Assembly: GCF_023838525.1 (NCBI RefSeq)
Contig: NZ_JAHUQD010000007.1
Coordinates: 57,173-121,172, forward strand
Source: Caldicoprobacter algeriensis
GTDB lineage: Bacteria > Bacillota > Clostridia > Caldicoprobacterales > Caldicoprobacteraceae
Reading direction: 5' to 3'
DNA length: 64,000 bases
Below are positions 21,113-30,737 of this stretch, piece after piece. How positions within the stretch are numbered: the stretch's first letter is position 1; each line of letters starts with the position of its first letter. The notes beneath the pieces are model-generated. The model was not told where the DNA came from and did not search any database. It saw only the letters and a program-made list of their open reading frames with translations. Made by a program: the position numbers and the translations under genes.

Positions 21113-21919
21113 TCAGGGTATAGCCACAAATTCAGGCTGCATGCTGGTGAAAGAGGTGAGCGTGTCAAACCCTGACCTTTTTATTTCCATGAGGGCGGTT
21201 TCAAACCGGAATGCCACATGTTCAGGCGCGTGGGCATCTGAACCCAGCGTAAGAATTTTGCCGCCCAGACGCCTGTATCTTGCAATTATATCGGGATGGG
21301 GCATAGGAGATCCGGATGCATGGCGGTAGCCAGATGTGTTGACTTCCAATCCTTTGCCTTTGCTGATGAGAGTTTTCAATATTTCATCCACCAGGGGAGT
21401 GCACAGGAGGTGGTCTGTCTCTTCAACGGGAAATGGGGAGTACCGCTTTATATAGTCCAAATGCCCCAAAACGTTGAAGTCATCGTACGACTTAACAAGC
21501 TTTAGTACTTCCTCGTAGTATTGCCTGTAGCTCTCCTCTTTTGTCTTCCCTTGGTAAAAGACTCCCAGATAAGGGTCAACCCCTCCCACTATATGAACCG
21601 ATGCTATTACAAAATCAAAGGGGTAGGCTTTTATGATATCGGTACACTCATTGAGGATGTGTGGCTGCAAGCCGATTTCAATTCCCTTTTTTATCATCAG
21701 CTGCCCTTTAAACATATCCTGCATTTTTTCTATGTCTTCAAAATACCTGTCCAGCGTCTTGATGTCAAAGGGTGGAATGCTGTTATCCGGCCAATCGATG
21801 TCTATGTGGTCAGTGAATGCGATTTCTTGAAGCCCTGCTTCAATGGCATGTAGGCACGCCGCCTCCATAGACATACGGCTATCCAGCGAATATGTGCTGT
21901 GAATGTGGTAGTCCAACAA
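21113..21919 (-). CDS. hisJ: Histidinol-phosphatase, PHP family (HisJ type)
   Basis: A metal-dependent phosphatase of the PHP superfamily, 268 aa. Metal ligands are visible in DYHIHSTYSLDS (residues 3-14), EIAFTDHIDI, KKGIEIGLQ, ASVHIVGG, NVLGHLDYIKRY and TLGSDAHAPE. It converts histidinol phosphate to histidinol, the step just before HisD. It is divergent from the his operon, which begins 270 bases away, and this supports the role. The start is TTG at 21919 with GGCGGGGA upstream. A broader PHP phosphoesterase role cannot be excluded. Confidence 0.87.
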   Translation of the reverse strand: MLDYHIHSTYSLDSRMSMEAACLHAIEAGLQEIAFTDHIDIDWPDNSIPPFDIKTLDRYFEDIEKMQDMFKGQLMIKKGIEIGLQPHILNECTDIIKAYPFDFVIASVHIVGGVDPYLGVFYQGKTKEESYRQYYEEVLKLVKSYDDFNVLGHLDYIKRYSPFPVEETDHLLCTPLVDEILKTLISKGKGLEVNTSGYRHASGSPMPHPDIIARYRRLGGKILTLGSDAHAPEHVAFRFETALMEIKRSGFDTLTSFTSMQPEFVAIP

Positions 21920-22098
21920 TTCTTATCCCCGCCTTTAATAAAATTGGATTCCATACTATTTTATAGTCGTTGTTGCCGCTCGTCAATAAAAAGCGGATAG
22001 ACAGCCCGATTGAATATCTCCTTTCTCATACATGACATTTTATCAGAATAATTTCAATATGCATTATCACAGAATAACAACAAAATACAAATTCATAT

Positions 22099-22128
22099 TT
22101 GACATTGCTATAAAGTTTGTAATATAAT
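22099..22128 (+). promoter_or_regulatory. Sigma-A promoter of the his operon
   Basis: TTGACA at 22099-22104 and TATAAT at 22123-22128, with an 18-base spacer, about 55 bases before hisZ. I looked for a histidine T-box or a His-rich leader peptide between this promoter and hisZ and found neither. Confidence 0.8.
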
Positions 22129-22192
22129 ATACACAAGTTTAACGCTTTATCAGTTTAATTAATTAAAGCACCAAATTGGACGGGGGTTTTTG

Positions 22193-23425
22193 ATGATAGG
22201 TAAGCTGAAGTTGAGCCTGCCCGATGGCGTTCAGGATTACCTGCCCGATGAATGCTACAACAAGCGGAGGATAGAAAACAGGATCAGGAAATTTTTTTAT
22301 TTGAGCGGTTACAATGAAATAGAGACGCCGGTAATTGAATTTTTTGACGTATTCGCCGGGGTAAAGCCTTCTATTGACCAGGAGCAGATGTTCAAATTAA
22401 TTGACCCGGAGGGCAGGATTTTGGTACTGCGCCCGGATATCACCATGCCTATTGCCAGGGTTGTGGGAACCAAGATGGCAAATCATCCCCTTCCCCTGCG
22501 GTTATTCTATCTGGGAAATGTATATAGATATGGCGAATTTCAAGCCGGCAAACAGCGTGAGGTGGCACAGGCAGGGGTAGAGCTTTTGGGCGTTGGCGGT
22601 CCCGAAGCCGATGCAGAGGTCATAGCAATGGCCATACAGCTATTTCTGGATCTGGGGCTTGATGAGTTTCAGATTGATATAGGACAGGTGGAATTTTTTA
22701 AGGGCTTGATCGAAGAAGCGGGGATATCCGAGCAGGAGGCAGAAGAAATCCGAGCCCTGATCGACCAGAAAAACATGCTGGCCCTTGAGATGCTTCTTAA
22801 AAAACTGCCCATTTCGGAACATATTAAGGATACGATGTACCGGTTGCCACAGCTCTATGGAGACAGCGAAATCTTGAAAGAGGCCATGAAAATTTCTCGC
22901 AACCCTAAATGCAGGGCCGCCCTTGAAAACATATATCAAGTGTACGGGATTTTAAAGGACTATGGGTTTGACCGTTACGTCACTTTTGACCTTGGGATGG
23001 TTCAAAGCTTCAACTTTTACACCGGCATAATATTTAGGGGAATTACAAGAGGGCTGGGCTATCCGGTGTGCGGCGGCGGCCGGTATGACAGGCTTGTATC
23101 CGAGTTCGGACGCGACCTGCCGGCTACAGGGTTTGCAGTGGGAATAAAGCGCCTGCTCATCGCTTTGGAACGCCAGGGAAAACTGGAAGAGATACCGCAG
23201 GTAGATGTACTGGTGGTGGTTGAAAATGGACAGATGGGTAGGGCATATGAATTTATGCAACAGCTTAAAAGCAGAAATAAGAGGGTGGAGATGTTTTTGC
23301 CCACCGGTGGCTTCGCAAACCCCCTGGATTATGCCAGAGAGAGGCGTATTCCAAGGGTGGTAGAGTTCAAAGAAAAAGAGGGGGTCGTTGAGCACGAAGT
23401 CGATTTTGAGGAGGATACAGGCTGA
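22193..23425 (+). CDS. hisZ: ATP phosphoribosyltransferase regulatory subunit
   Basis: A catalytically dead histidyl-tRNA-synthetase paralogue that forms an octamer with short-form HisG and mediates histidine feedback. It is 410 aa, with LPDGVQDYLPDE at the N-terminus, the class II motif 2-like LRPDITMPIARVV and LRLFYLGNVYRY, and GGGRYDRLVSEFG for motif 3. It lacks the anticodon-binding region expected of a true HisRS of this kind. ATG 22193 is three bases inside a TTG alternative; CGGGGGT lies upstream. Confidence 0.93.
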   Translation: MIGKLKLSLPDGVQDYLPDECYNKRRIENRIRKFFYLSGYNEIETPVIEFFDVFAGVKPSIDQEQMFKLIDPEGRILVLRPDITMPIARVVGTKMANHPLPLRLFYLGNVYRYGEFQAGKQREVAQAGVELLGVGGPEADAEVIAMAIQLFLDLGLDEFQIDIGQVEFFKGLIEEAGISEQEAEEIRALIDQKNMLALEMLLKKLPISEHIKDTMYRLPQLYGDSEILKEAMKISRNPKCRAALENIYQVYGILKDYGFDRYVTFDLGMVQSFNFYTGIIFRGITRGLGYPVCGGGRYDRLVSEFGRDLPATGFAVGIKRLLIALERQGKLEEIPQVDVLVVVENGQMGRAYEFMQQLKSRNKRVEMFLPTGGFANPLDYARERRIPRVVEFKEKEGVVEHEVDFEEDTG

Positions 23426-23536
23426 CAGACATATACAAGCTGACGTTTACACTGAGCGTATCAGCATTTTGTGGCTATTTTTAGTTGAACTCACTCGTTT
23501 TGTGCAATTTAACTTCACAGAAAGGGGAAAGTTTCA

Positions 23537-24187
23537 TTGATAACCATAGCTCTTGCCAAGGGAAGGCTGATGGAAGAGGCCATAGACGTTCTGGAGGCTG
23601 CAGGGGTTGGTTGTGGCCAGCTTAAAGAGCCGTCAAGGAAATTGATCTTTTTTACTCCCGACCAGCGGATTCGCATGATACTGGTCAAGCCCAGCGATGT
23701 TCCAACGTATGTGGAATACGGCATAGCCGATATAGGAATTGTGGGCAAGGACACGCTGCTGGAGGAAGGGCGTTCTCTGTATGAGATGCTGGATTTAAAG
23801 TTCGGCCAGTGCAGGCTGGTGGTAGCCGGTTTCCCTGAAAAGCAGGATACCTGGATCACGCGCTCTCATACCCGTGTGGCTACAAAATACCCCAATATAG
23901 TGCGCAACTATTTTTCCCGGAAAGGCAAGGACGTGGAGATTATAAAGCTGAACGGGTCGGTGGAGCTGGGACCCTTGACGGGATTGTCGGATGTAATTGT
24001 GGATATAGTGGAGAGCGGCAGGACCCTTAAAGAGAACGGGCTTGTGATACTGGAAGAGATATGCAGTGTAAGCGCTAGGCTGGTGGTCAACCGCGTCAGC
24101 CTGAAGATGAAGAACAGGGAGATAAAGGCACTTATCAATAACATTCAAACGGTACTGGAGGAACGGAGAAATGGTGAAGTTAATTGA
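23537..24187 (+). CDS. hisG: ATP phosphoribosyltransferase, short form
   Basis: The first enzyme of histidine synthesis (ATP + PRPP to phosphoribosyl-ATP). At 216 aa it is the short form lacking the C-terminal regulatory domain, which fits the presence of hisZ. The motifs [26 protein letters not shown] and the PRPP loop [18 protein letters not shown] are intact. It starts at TTG 23537 after AAAGGGGAAAG, and its end overlaps hisD by 17 bases. Confidence 0.96.
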   Translation: MITIALAKGRLMEEAIDVLEAAGVGCGQLKEPSRKLIFFTPDQRIRMILVKPSDVPTYVEYGIADIGIVGKDTLLEEGRSLYEMLDLKFGQCRLVVAGFPEKQDTWITRSHTRVATKYPNIVRNYFSRKGKDVEIIKLNGSVELGPLTGLSDVIVDIVESGRTLKENGLVILEEICSVSARLVVNRVSLKMKNREIKALINNIQTVLEERRNGEVN

Positions 24188-25475
24188 CGGAAGGGGCAAG
24201 GATACCGCATGGATATTGAGCAGGCTGAGCCGCCGCTGGCAGGCATCTTTTGAGAAGGAAAAAAACGCTGTCTTGGAAATACTTTCGGCTGTTCGGCAGC
24301 GAGGGGATGAAGCAGTACTTGAATATACCGCTCGATTTGATGGAGTACATTACGCCAGCGCACATGAGATGCTGGTATCCCAGGAGGAAATCCAGGAGGC
24401 CTATTCAAAGGTGGATGGCAGTTATATAGATATACTCAAACACGCCCGGGATAATATCTGGAAATTTCACAGCAGACAGCTTGAAAATTCCTGGACAGTA
24501 TGCGATGAAAGCGGTGTAATCATGGGACAGCGTGTAGTGCCCATGGAGCGGGTTGGAGTCTACGTACCGGGTGGGCGGGCGGCATATCCCTCTTCGGTGC
24601 TCATGAATGTCATTCCTGCCAGGGTGGCAGGTGTATCTGACATTATCATGGCCACACCGCCCGGGAAGGACGAAAAGGTAAACCCGTATACCCTGGTGGC
24701 GGCCTGCGAGGCGGGGTGCAAAAGGATATTTAAAATAGGGGGGGCGCAGGCCATAGCCGCGCTGGCCTTTGGTACCAAAACCATACCCAGGGTGGACAAG
24801 ATAGTGGGGCCGGGGAACATCTATGTTGCGCTGGCTAAGAAGGAGGTATACGGCTACGTGGACATCGATATGATAGCCGGCCCCAGCGAGGTGATGGTAC
24901 TGGCCGATTGTTCGGCCAATCCGGCCTTTGTGGCGGCCGACCTCATGTCGCAGGCCGAACACGACCCCATGGCTTCGGCCATTCTTGTAACCACCTCTAT
25001 CGAGTTAGCCAGCCGTGTACTTGAGGAACTGCAAAGGCAGGTTGAGGGCTTGTCATCAAAGGACATCATACAGGCTTCTTTGAGGGATTTTGGAGCCCTG
25101 ATCGTTGTAGATTCTATTGAACAGGCCATAGAGCTGACAAACTCCATTGCACCAGAACACCTGGAACTGGCCGTACACAACCCCTTTGAGATATTGGGGG
25201 CCGTCAAACATGCGGGTTCTATATTCTTGGGGCACTATACTCCTGAGCCGGTGGGGGATTATATGGCAGGCCCCAACCACGTGCTCCCTACAGGCGGTAC
25301 GGCGCGTTTCTTCTCACCCCTGGGAGTATACGATTTTGTAAAGAAATCCAACATAATATTCTATACTGAAAAAGCGTTGAAAGCCGTATCTCACGATGTC
25401 ATAGAGTTTGCAAACAGGGAAGGTTTAACCGCTCACGCAAATTCCATAAAAGTGAGGTTTAAAGATAATGGCTGA
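24171..25475 (+). CDS. hisD: Histidinol dehydrogenase
   Basis: A zinc enzyme performing the last two NAD-dependent oxidations of histidinol to histidine, 434 aa. The signatures [17 protein letters not shown] and [19 protein letters not shown], and the zinc/catalytic segment around SQAEHDP and [10 protein letters not shown], are all present. It overlaps hisG at the start and hisC at the end, showing tight coupling. Confidence 0.97.
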   Translation: MVKLIDGRGKDTAWILSRLSRRWQASFEKEKNAVLEILSAVRQRGDEAVLEYTARFDGVHYASAHEMLVSQEEIQEAYSKVDGSYIDILKHARDNIWKFHSRQLENSWTVCDESGVIMGQRVVPMERVGVYVPGGRAAYPSSVLMNVIPARVAGVSDIIMATPPGKDEKVNPYTLVAACEAGCKRIFKIGGAQAIAALAFGTKTIPRVDKIVGPGNIYVALAKKEVYGYVDIDMIAGPSEVMVLADCSANPAFVAADLMSQAEHDPMASAILVTTSIELASRVLEELQRQVEGLSSKDIIQASLRDFGALIVVDSIEQAIELTNSIAPEHLELAVHNPFEILGAVKHAGSIFLGHYTPEPVGDYMAGPNHVLPTGGTARFFSPLGVYDFVKKSNIIFYTEKALKAVSHDVIEFANREGLTAHANSIKVRFKDNG

Positions 25476-26529
25476 ATTCCTCAGAAACGACCTTAAAGCT
25501 TTAAAGCCCTACAAGGTTCATAGCGTGCCTTATAAAATAAAACTAGATGCCAATGAAAGCCCCTATGACCTGCCGGATGTCATCAGGCAACAGCTGGCAA
25601 AAGAATTGATGGAAGGGTGTGAATTTAACAGATACCCCGATTCCGATTCAACCGCCTTAAGGCAGGCCATTTCTCGATACTGCGGCGTCTCGCCCGATGA
25701 GATTATAGTAGGGGCCGGTTCAGATGAGCTGATAAGGGTTATAATAAGCGCTTTTGTGGGAAAGGGGGACGTGGTGCTGTGTCCCAGCCCATCGTTTACA
25801 ATGTATGGAATATTTACCCGCATAGCCGGTGGCATACCCGTAGAGGTGCCGCTAGACGACAACTTTGACTACGATGTGAGCGCGTTTTATAAGGCGATAG
25901 AACAATACAAACCCAAGCTCGTGTTCATATGTTCTCCCAATAACCCTACTGGCAACGTCATAGATAAAGATGAGCTTATAAACCAGATCAGGGCTTTTAA
26001 TGGCGTGGTAGTGGTGGATGAGGCTTACGGCGAGTTTTGCGGAGATTCGATTGCGGGCCAAATCGTAAATTACCCCAATGCATTGGCACTCAAGACCTTT
26101 TCAAAGGCTTTCGGACTGGCCGGCCTTCGCGTTGGATATCTTATAGGAAACCGAAAGCTGGTTGAAGAGGTATACGCGGTAAAGCCACCCTACAACCTGA
26201 ACAGCTTCTCACAGAGGGCGGCACAGCTGGTGCTTGAAAACATCGACATTTTTGGCAGCAGAATTGCCACCATAGTAGACGAAAGGGAACGACTGTACGA
26301 TAAATTACGTGGCGTAAAGGGAGTCGAGGTTTATCCATCAAAGGCCAATTTTCTGCTTATAAAAGTTCCCGATGCCGAAATGGTCTATAAAAAGCTGATA
26401 GGGGAAGGTATACTGGTTCGCAATTTTCCCAATGACCCCAGGCTCAAAAATCATCTGCGCGTCACGGTAGGTACAAGGCAGGATAACGAGGTCTTTGTAG
26501 AAACGCTAAAACGCATACTGGAGGGTTAA
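25468..26529 (+). CDS. hisC: Histidinol-phosphate aminotransferase
   Basis: A PLP aminotransferase (imidazole-acetol phosphate + Glu to histidinol phosphate), 353 aa. It shows KLDANESPYDLP, the dinucleotide-like GAGSDELI, SPNNPTGN, VVDEAYGEF, and the PLP lysine in KTFSKAFGLAGLRVGY. It starts eight bases inside hisD. The family can also act on aromatic substrates; the operon context fixes the histidine role. Confidence 0.95.
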   Translation: MAEFLRNDLKALKPYKVHSVPYKIKLDANESPYDLPDVIRQQLAKELMEGCEFNRYPDSDSTALRQAISRYCGVSPDEIIVGAGSDELIRVIISAFVGKGDVVLCPSPSFTMYGIFTRIAGGIPVEVPLDDNFDYDVSAFYKAIEQYKPKLVFICSPNNPTGNVIDKDELINQIRAFNGVVVVDEAYGEFCGDSIAGQIVNYPNALALKTFSKAFGLAGLRVGYLIGNRKLVEEVYAVKPPYNLNSFSQRAAQLVLENIDIFGSRIATIVDERERLYDKLRGVKGVEVYPSKANFLLIKVPDAEMVYKKLIGEGILVRNFPNDPRLKNHLRVTVGTRQDNEVFVETLKRILEG

Positions 26530-26532
26530 AGT

Positions 26533-27126
26533 ATGAGTCAAAGGATAGGCAGGGCAGAAAGGCGTTCCAATGAAACAAGCGTAAAGGTGGAGATAAACCT
26601 GGAAGGACAGGGACAGGCTCGGATAGATACCGGTATCGGATTTTTTGACCACATGCTCACCATCCTGGCAGGGCACAGCGGCTTTGACCTTACTGTGGAA
26701 TGCAGTGGCGACTTAAATGTGGACGGCCATCACACAGTGGAGGATGTGGGCATCGTCTTGGGCAGGGCTTTTGCACAGGCGCTGGGAGATAAAAGTGGAA
26801 TATCCCGTTACGGGACGTCTTTTGTGCCCATGGACGAGTCGCTGGCCATGGTAAGCCTGGACATAAGCGGACGGCCTTATCTGCATTACGAGATGCCGCC
26901 GCTTGCTCCCATGGTGGGAAATTTTGATACCCAGCTTGCCGAGGAGTTTTTCAGGGCTTTCTCCAATCAATGCGGAGTCACACTGCATGTAAGGGTTCTA
27001 TACGGCAAAAACGCCCATCACATGCTGGAGGCCTCGTTTAAGGCCTTTGCGCGGGCTTTGAGGCAGGCTGTGGCTTTGGAAAAAAATGCGGATAAAGTTC
27101 CTTCCACCAAGGGGATTATTGACTGA
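26533..27126 (+). CDS. hisB: Imidazoleglycerol-phosphate dehydratase
   Basis: A manganese enzyme converting IGP to imidazole-acetol phosphate, 197 aa (monofunctional form). The metal-binding motifs FFDHMLTILAGHSGFD, DGHHTVEDVGIVLG and KNAHHMLEASFKAFARAL are complete. It follows hisC by three bases. Its substrate is made by HisH-HisF, neither of which is intact in this operon. Confidence 0.96.
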   Translation: MSQRIGRAERRSNETSVKVEINLEGQGQARIDTGIGFFDHMLTILAGHSGFDLTVECSGDLNVDGHHTVEDVGIVLGRAFAQALGDKSGISRYGTSFVPMDESLAMVSLDISGRPYLHYEMPPLAPMVGNFDTQLAEEFFRAFSNQCGVTLHVRVLYGKNAHHMLEASFKAFARALRQAVALEKNADKVPSTKGIID

Positions 27127-27258
27127 TAAGAGCCTCGAAAATACGATGAAAGCAATTTTGATTTTAAGACTGGTATGCACAGAGTGTTGGCTTATATCTT
27201 GAGCATGCTGTGGAGACAAATACATGTAAATTTGAAAAACTGGGGGTAATTTTAGGAT

Positions 27259-27978
27259 ATGACTATTTATCCAGCAATAGATATAAAGGGCGGGAAATGC
27301 GTTCGACTTATACAGGGCAGAGCAGAGCACCAGACGGTTTACAGCGATGATCCAGTAGAAGTGGCACAGCAATGGAAAGCCAAAGGTGCACGATTCCTCC
27401 ATGTGGTGGACCTAGACGGGGCTTTCCATGGGCATTCGCAAAATGAAAGCATTATAAAGGAAATCGTAAAAAGAGTGAATATACCGGTTCAGACAGGCGG
27501 TGGTATACGCTCCATGGAAAGGATAGCCTACCTTTTGGAGGAGGTTGGCGTGGCCAGGGTTATACTGGGTACAGCGGCAGTGGAAGACCCTGTGTTGCTT
27601 GAGCAGGCCGTAAGCCGTTTTGGAACTTCCATAGCTGTTGGGATAGATGCCAGAAACAACAGGGTAGCCACCAGAGGCTGGGTAGAGGAGTGCGATATAA
27701 CGCCGGTTGAGCTGGGCAAAAGGGTGAAGGAGATGGGAGTGGAGACGGTGATTTACACCGATATACTGTGCGACGGCATGCTGGAGGGGCCAAACATACC
27801 ATCTACCAGGGAGATGATAGAAAAGACAGGCCTCAATATAATAGCCTCGGGTGGTGTAAGCTCTCTCGAACACATAGCTCAGCTTAAGTCTGTTGGAGCG
27901 GCTGGCGTCATCATAGGTAAAGCGCTGTACAGCGGCAAGATAGACCTAAAACAATCCTTAAAACTGGAGGAGAGATAG
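27259..27978 (+). CDS. hisA: ProFAR isomerase (phosphoribosylformimino-AICAR ribotide isomerase)
   Basis: A (beta/alpha)8 barrel that opens the ribose ring of ProFAR to PRFAR, 239 aa. The catalytic acids lie in IYPAIDIKGGKCVRL and in YTDILCDGM (the two half-barrel aspartates), and the phosphate-binding loops TGGGIRS and ASGGVSS are intact. It begins 132 bases after hisB, a gap where hisH would normally be. Its stop is followed immediately, in the same frame, by the hisF remnant. Confidence 0.95.
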   Translation: MTIYPAIDIKGGKCVRLIQGRAEHQTVYSDDPVEVAQQWKAKGARFLHVVDLDGAFHGHSQNESIIKEIVKRVNIPVQTGGGIRSMERIAYLLEEVGVARVILGTAAVEDPVLLEQAVSRFGTSIAVGIDARNNRVATRGWVEECDITPVELGKRVKEMGVETVIYTDILCDGMLEGPNIPSTREMIEKTGLNIIASGGVSSLEHIAQLKSVGAAGVIIGKALYSGKIDLKQSLKLEER

Positions 27979-27981
27979 AAG

Positions 27982-28053
27982 ATAGAAGCGGTAAGAATCA
28001 TACCCTGTCTGGATGTATACGGCGGCAGAGTGGTGAAAGGGGTTTATCACTGA
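27982..28053 (+). pseudogene. hisF: hisF remnant (first ~20 codons only)
   Basis: Immediately after hisA the DNA reads, in one frame, EAVRIIPCLDVYGGRVVKGV, then YH and a TGA at 28051. This is the unmistakable N-terminus of HisF (RIIPCLDV-x-x-GRVVKGV). The rest of the 250-aa cyclase barrel is missing, and after 53 bases hisIE begins. The initiator position reads ATA (27982) where ATG is expected, with GGAGGAGAG still upstream, so both the start codon and the body appear lost. Confidence 0.88.
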
Positions 28054-28105
28054 ATAGGCAGTTCAGCAGTTAATTAAAAGCACAATAGGCCTAAAGGAGG
28101 AATTT

Positions 28106-28870
28106 TTGATCATGTTGATGGATGAAGTGAAATTTAACAGTGATGGTTTGGTCCCCACCATAATTCAGGATGAGAATACGGGAGAAGTGCTGATGCTGGG
28201 CTATATGAACCGCCAGGCTTTGAAAAAAAGCCTTGAAACCGGAATAACTCATTTCTGGAGCAGAACCCGCAGAAGGATATGGATGAAGGGTGAAACTTCG
28301 GGCCACATTCAGAAGATAAAGGAGGTATTCATCGACTGCGACGGAGACGCCTTGCTGTTTAAGGTGGAGCAGGTTAAGGCCGCCTGCCATACCGGTTATA
28401 AATCCTGTTTTTACCGTGCTGCCGATAAAGCCAACGGTACATGGGTCGTAAAGGGAGAAAGGGTGTTTATCCCTGAGGAGGTGTACGCTGATGTGAAAAA
28501 AAATGACGAATATAAAACGGATGGCATAGCCGGGCAGTCTACTACAGAGACGTATGAGAAATCATCCGAAGAGCAAAACCATACAAACGAAAAAGCGTCG
28601 ATACTGCAGGAGCTGTATGATGTCATCGTAGACAGAAAACAGCATCCCAGGGAAGGGTCTTATACATGTTATCTGTTTGAAAAGGGCATCGATAAGATTT
28701 TAAAAAAGGTGGGAGAGGAATCATCCGAGGTGATCATTGCAGCAAAAAACAGAGTAAAATCTGAAGTTGTGTACGAAATAGGTGACCTCCTGTACCACCT
28801 GCTAGTTGTGCTGGTTGAACAGGGTATATCCCTTGAAGAGGTATATGATGAATTAAAGAGGCGAAGATAG
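28106..28870 (+). CDS. hisIE: Bifunctional phosphoribosyl-AMP cyclohydrolase / phosphoribosyl-ATP pyrophosphatase
   Basis: Steps 2 and 3 of histidine synthesis in one 254-aa chain. The HisI domain (about residues 1-125) has [32 protein letters not shown] and the zinc-site [11 protein letters not shown]...[13 protein letters not shown] polar linker (about 130-165) follows, then the HisE domain (about 167-254) with [15 protein letters not shown] and [17 protein letters not shown] 28106 is five bases after AAGGAGG; ATG 28112 is eleven bases after it and is an equal choice. It closes the his operon. Confidence 0.95.
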   Translation: MIMLMDEVKFNSDGLVPTIIQDENTGEVLMLGYMNRQALKKSLETGITHFWSRTRRRIWMKGETSGHIQKIKEVFIDCDGDALLFKVEQVKAACHTGYKSCFYRAADKANGTWVVKGERVFIPEEVYADVKKNDEYKTDGIAGQSTTETYEKSSEEQNHTNEKASILQELYDVIVDRKQHPREGSYTCYLFEKGIDKILKKVGEESSEVIIAAKNRVKSEVVYEIGDLLYHLLVVLVEQGISLEEVYDELKRRR

Positions 28871-28950
28871 AATGCAGGATATTGATAAAGATAATGCGAG
28901 ATTTTAAAAGAAATATAAAGATAATCGTGATAAATCCACTGCGGTTACTT

Positions 28951-28979
28951 TTGACTTATAATTGTGACTACTATATACT
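28951..28979 (+). promoter_or_regulatory. Sigma-A promoter of the tRNA cluster
   Basis: TTGACT at 28951-28956 and TATACT at 28974-28979 with a 17-base spacer, about 115 bases before tRNA-Phe. Nothing else is seen between hisIE and the tRNA. Confidence 0.75.
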
Positions 28980-29093
28980 AATAATAGTCAGCGGGACGTT
29001 ACAGCAGGATGACGGTTGGAAGGGGCGGATAAAGCACTTGCGCTGTTTATGCTGATAGCGACGGATGAATAGGCTGCTTAAGGAAAGTGACAG

Positions 29094-29169
<76 letters not shown>

Positions 29170-29321
29170 CGATTATCTCGGTTCAACAGATTAAAATGCG
29201 AGAGGCAAACAGAGGTTTCTGTGTGCGAAAAATTTTAAAAAATAAGCAGCGCGCTTAAAAGGACGGGAGAGAAACCAACAAGGTTTTTAAAGCGAGTTAA
29301 AAACATAAAAAAGAATAGTAT

Positions 29322-29396
29322 GCGGGAATAGCTCAGTGGTAGAGCGTCGCCTTGCCAAGGCGAATGCCGCGGGTTCGAATCCCGTTTCCCGCTCCA
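29322..29396 (+). tRNA. tRNA-Gly (GCC)
   Basis: A 75-base cloverleaf with encoded CCA: acceptor GCGGGAA/TTCCCGC, D-arm GCTCAGTGGTAGAGC, anticodon GCC at 29354-29356, T-loop GGTTCGAATCC. It is separated from tRNA-Phe by about 150 bases with no recognisable feature. Confidence 0.97.
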
Positions 29397-29400
29397 ACAT

Positions 29401-29475
<75 letters not shown>

Positions 29476-29481
29476 ATTTTT

Positions 29482-29571
29482 GCCGGAGTGGCGGAACTGG
29501 CAGACGCACAGGACTTAAAATCCTGGGGTCTGAAGAAGGCCGTGCCGGTTCGAGTCCGGCCTCCGGCACCA
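29482..29571 (+). tRNA. tRNA-Leu (TAA)
   Basis: A 90-base tRNA with a long variable arm, as expected for leucine: acceptor GCCGGAG/CTCCGGC, anticodon stem CAGGA/TCCTG with TAA at 29516-29518, T-loop GGTTCGAGTCC, and encoded CCA. Confidence 0.97.
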
Positions 29572-29582
29572 AAAATCAAGGG

Positions 29583-29616
29583 TTCCAGGGTTTTGAAAAT
29601 CCTGGAATTTATTTTT
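29583..29616 (+). terminator. Terminator of the tRNA cluster
   Basis: TTCCAGG (29583-29589) pairs with CCTGGAA (29601-29607), with further TTTT/AAAA pairing inside, followed by a T-rich run. It is 11 bases after tRNA-Leu. Confidence 0.8.
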
Positions 29617-29818
29617 GATGGGGTCAGTAAACAGGGTAGCATGTATATACCTTAAGTCGTGCAGCCTTATTTGGAGCAGGCCGGCCTTTTCACCGAGAGC
29701 TGCCGCAAAAGGATAAGAACAGGTAAAGAAAACAGCTGAATCGTTACCTTCTTTTTTCTTGATGTTTTTTTGTCGCAGGGGATATAATATTTCTAGAGAT
29801 CAATTTTGAGATTAATCT

Positions 29819-30565
29819 TTAAATAAATTTAAAAGATTGTCCTCTAACTTGAATGGCAATATCTGGTACATTAGTAATAATACCATCTACACCAGCATCT
29901 ACCATAAGTTGTATATGTTCTGGACAATCTACCGTATAAACGTTGACCTGTATATTATACTCATGGCATTTTTTTACGAGGTCTGGAACTACTGTATGAT
30001 AATGGGGATGAATAGCAAAAGCGTTGAGCATGTAAGCATATTCCCATGGTTTATACAGGTTGGCCATATATAGCGGACATATCCTCATCGAAGGATCGAT
30101 TTCCTTTACTTTCATTAAGCTGTAATGATCAAAAGAAGAAATGATTGCCCTCTCTAAAAATCCGTATGTACCCAGCAAGTTTAAAACTTTTTCCTCTATT
30201 TGCGGATAGCGTTCTAATCCATTTTGTTTTAATTCGATATTTAGTAAACCGTTCCAGTCTTTCAAGAGTTCTAATACCTCTCTCAATAGAGGTATGCTTT
30301 CTTTTTGGTACTCATCGGAGAACCAGCTCCCAAAGTCAAGCGCTTTAAGCTCTTTTAAAGACATCTCTGCCACCTGGCCTTTTCCATTACTGGTTCTATC
30401 AATGGTGCGATCATGAATTACCACTACTTCTCCATCTTTTGAGAGGTGTACATCCAGCTCTATACCGTCAGCTCCTAAGTTAATAGCCTTTTTGAAAGCC
30501 GCCAGCGTGTTTTCGGGAGCGTAAGCAGAAGCTCCCCGGTGTGCTATAATTAAAGGCTTAGGCAT
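29819..30565 (-). CDS. Glycerophosphodiester phosphodiesterase
   Basis: A GDPD-family TIM barrel of 248 aa hydrolysing glycerophosphodiesters to glycerol-3-phosphate and an alcohol. Motifs: AHRGASAYAPENTLAAF (catalytic His and metal glutamate), DGIELDVHLSKDGEVVVIHD, and NIELKQNG. No signal peptide is present, so it is the cytoplasmic UgpQ/YhdW type, using deacylated phospholipid products. It is preceded on its own strand by AAAGGGGACA. It stands alone on the minus strand. Confidence 0.92.
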   Translation of the reverse strand: MPKPLIIAHRGASAYAPENTLAAFKKAINLGADGIELDVHLSKDGEVVVIHDRTIDRTSNGKGQVAEMSLKELKALDFGSWFSDEYQKESIPLLREVLELLKDWNGLLNIELKQNGLERYPQIEEKVLNLLGTYGFLERAIISSFDHYSLMKVKEIDPSMRICPLYMANLYKPWEYAYMLNAFAIHPHYHTVVPDLVKKCHEYNIQVNVYTVDCPEHIQLMVDAGVDGIITNVPDIAIQVRGQSFKFI

Positions 30566-30737
30566 ATTAAAATGTCCCCTTTCTCAATTGGTTTACTTTA
30601 AGAAGAGTAAAAAATTATCAGCGATTTAGGTGGTCCAATTATAGGATTGTCAATAGCATTGCGTTGCGTGCTACAATAAAAACGGTGCGTACTAGCGTGA
30701 GCAAATGTACCTTCAAACCACAAGACAATTATAACCT

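Noticed and set aside
21920..22192. T-box or attenuator control of the his operon
   Set aside because: No T-box motif (AGGGTGGNACCGCG), no specifier stem and no His-rich leader peptide between the promoter and hisZ.
27133..27204. Short frame beginning ATGAAAGCAATTTTG in the hisB-hisA gap as a gene
   Set aside because: It has no ribosome site, stops after about 19 codons and shows no similarity I recognise; it may be a scar of hisH.
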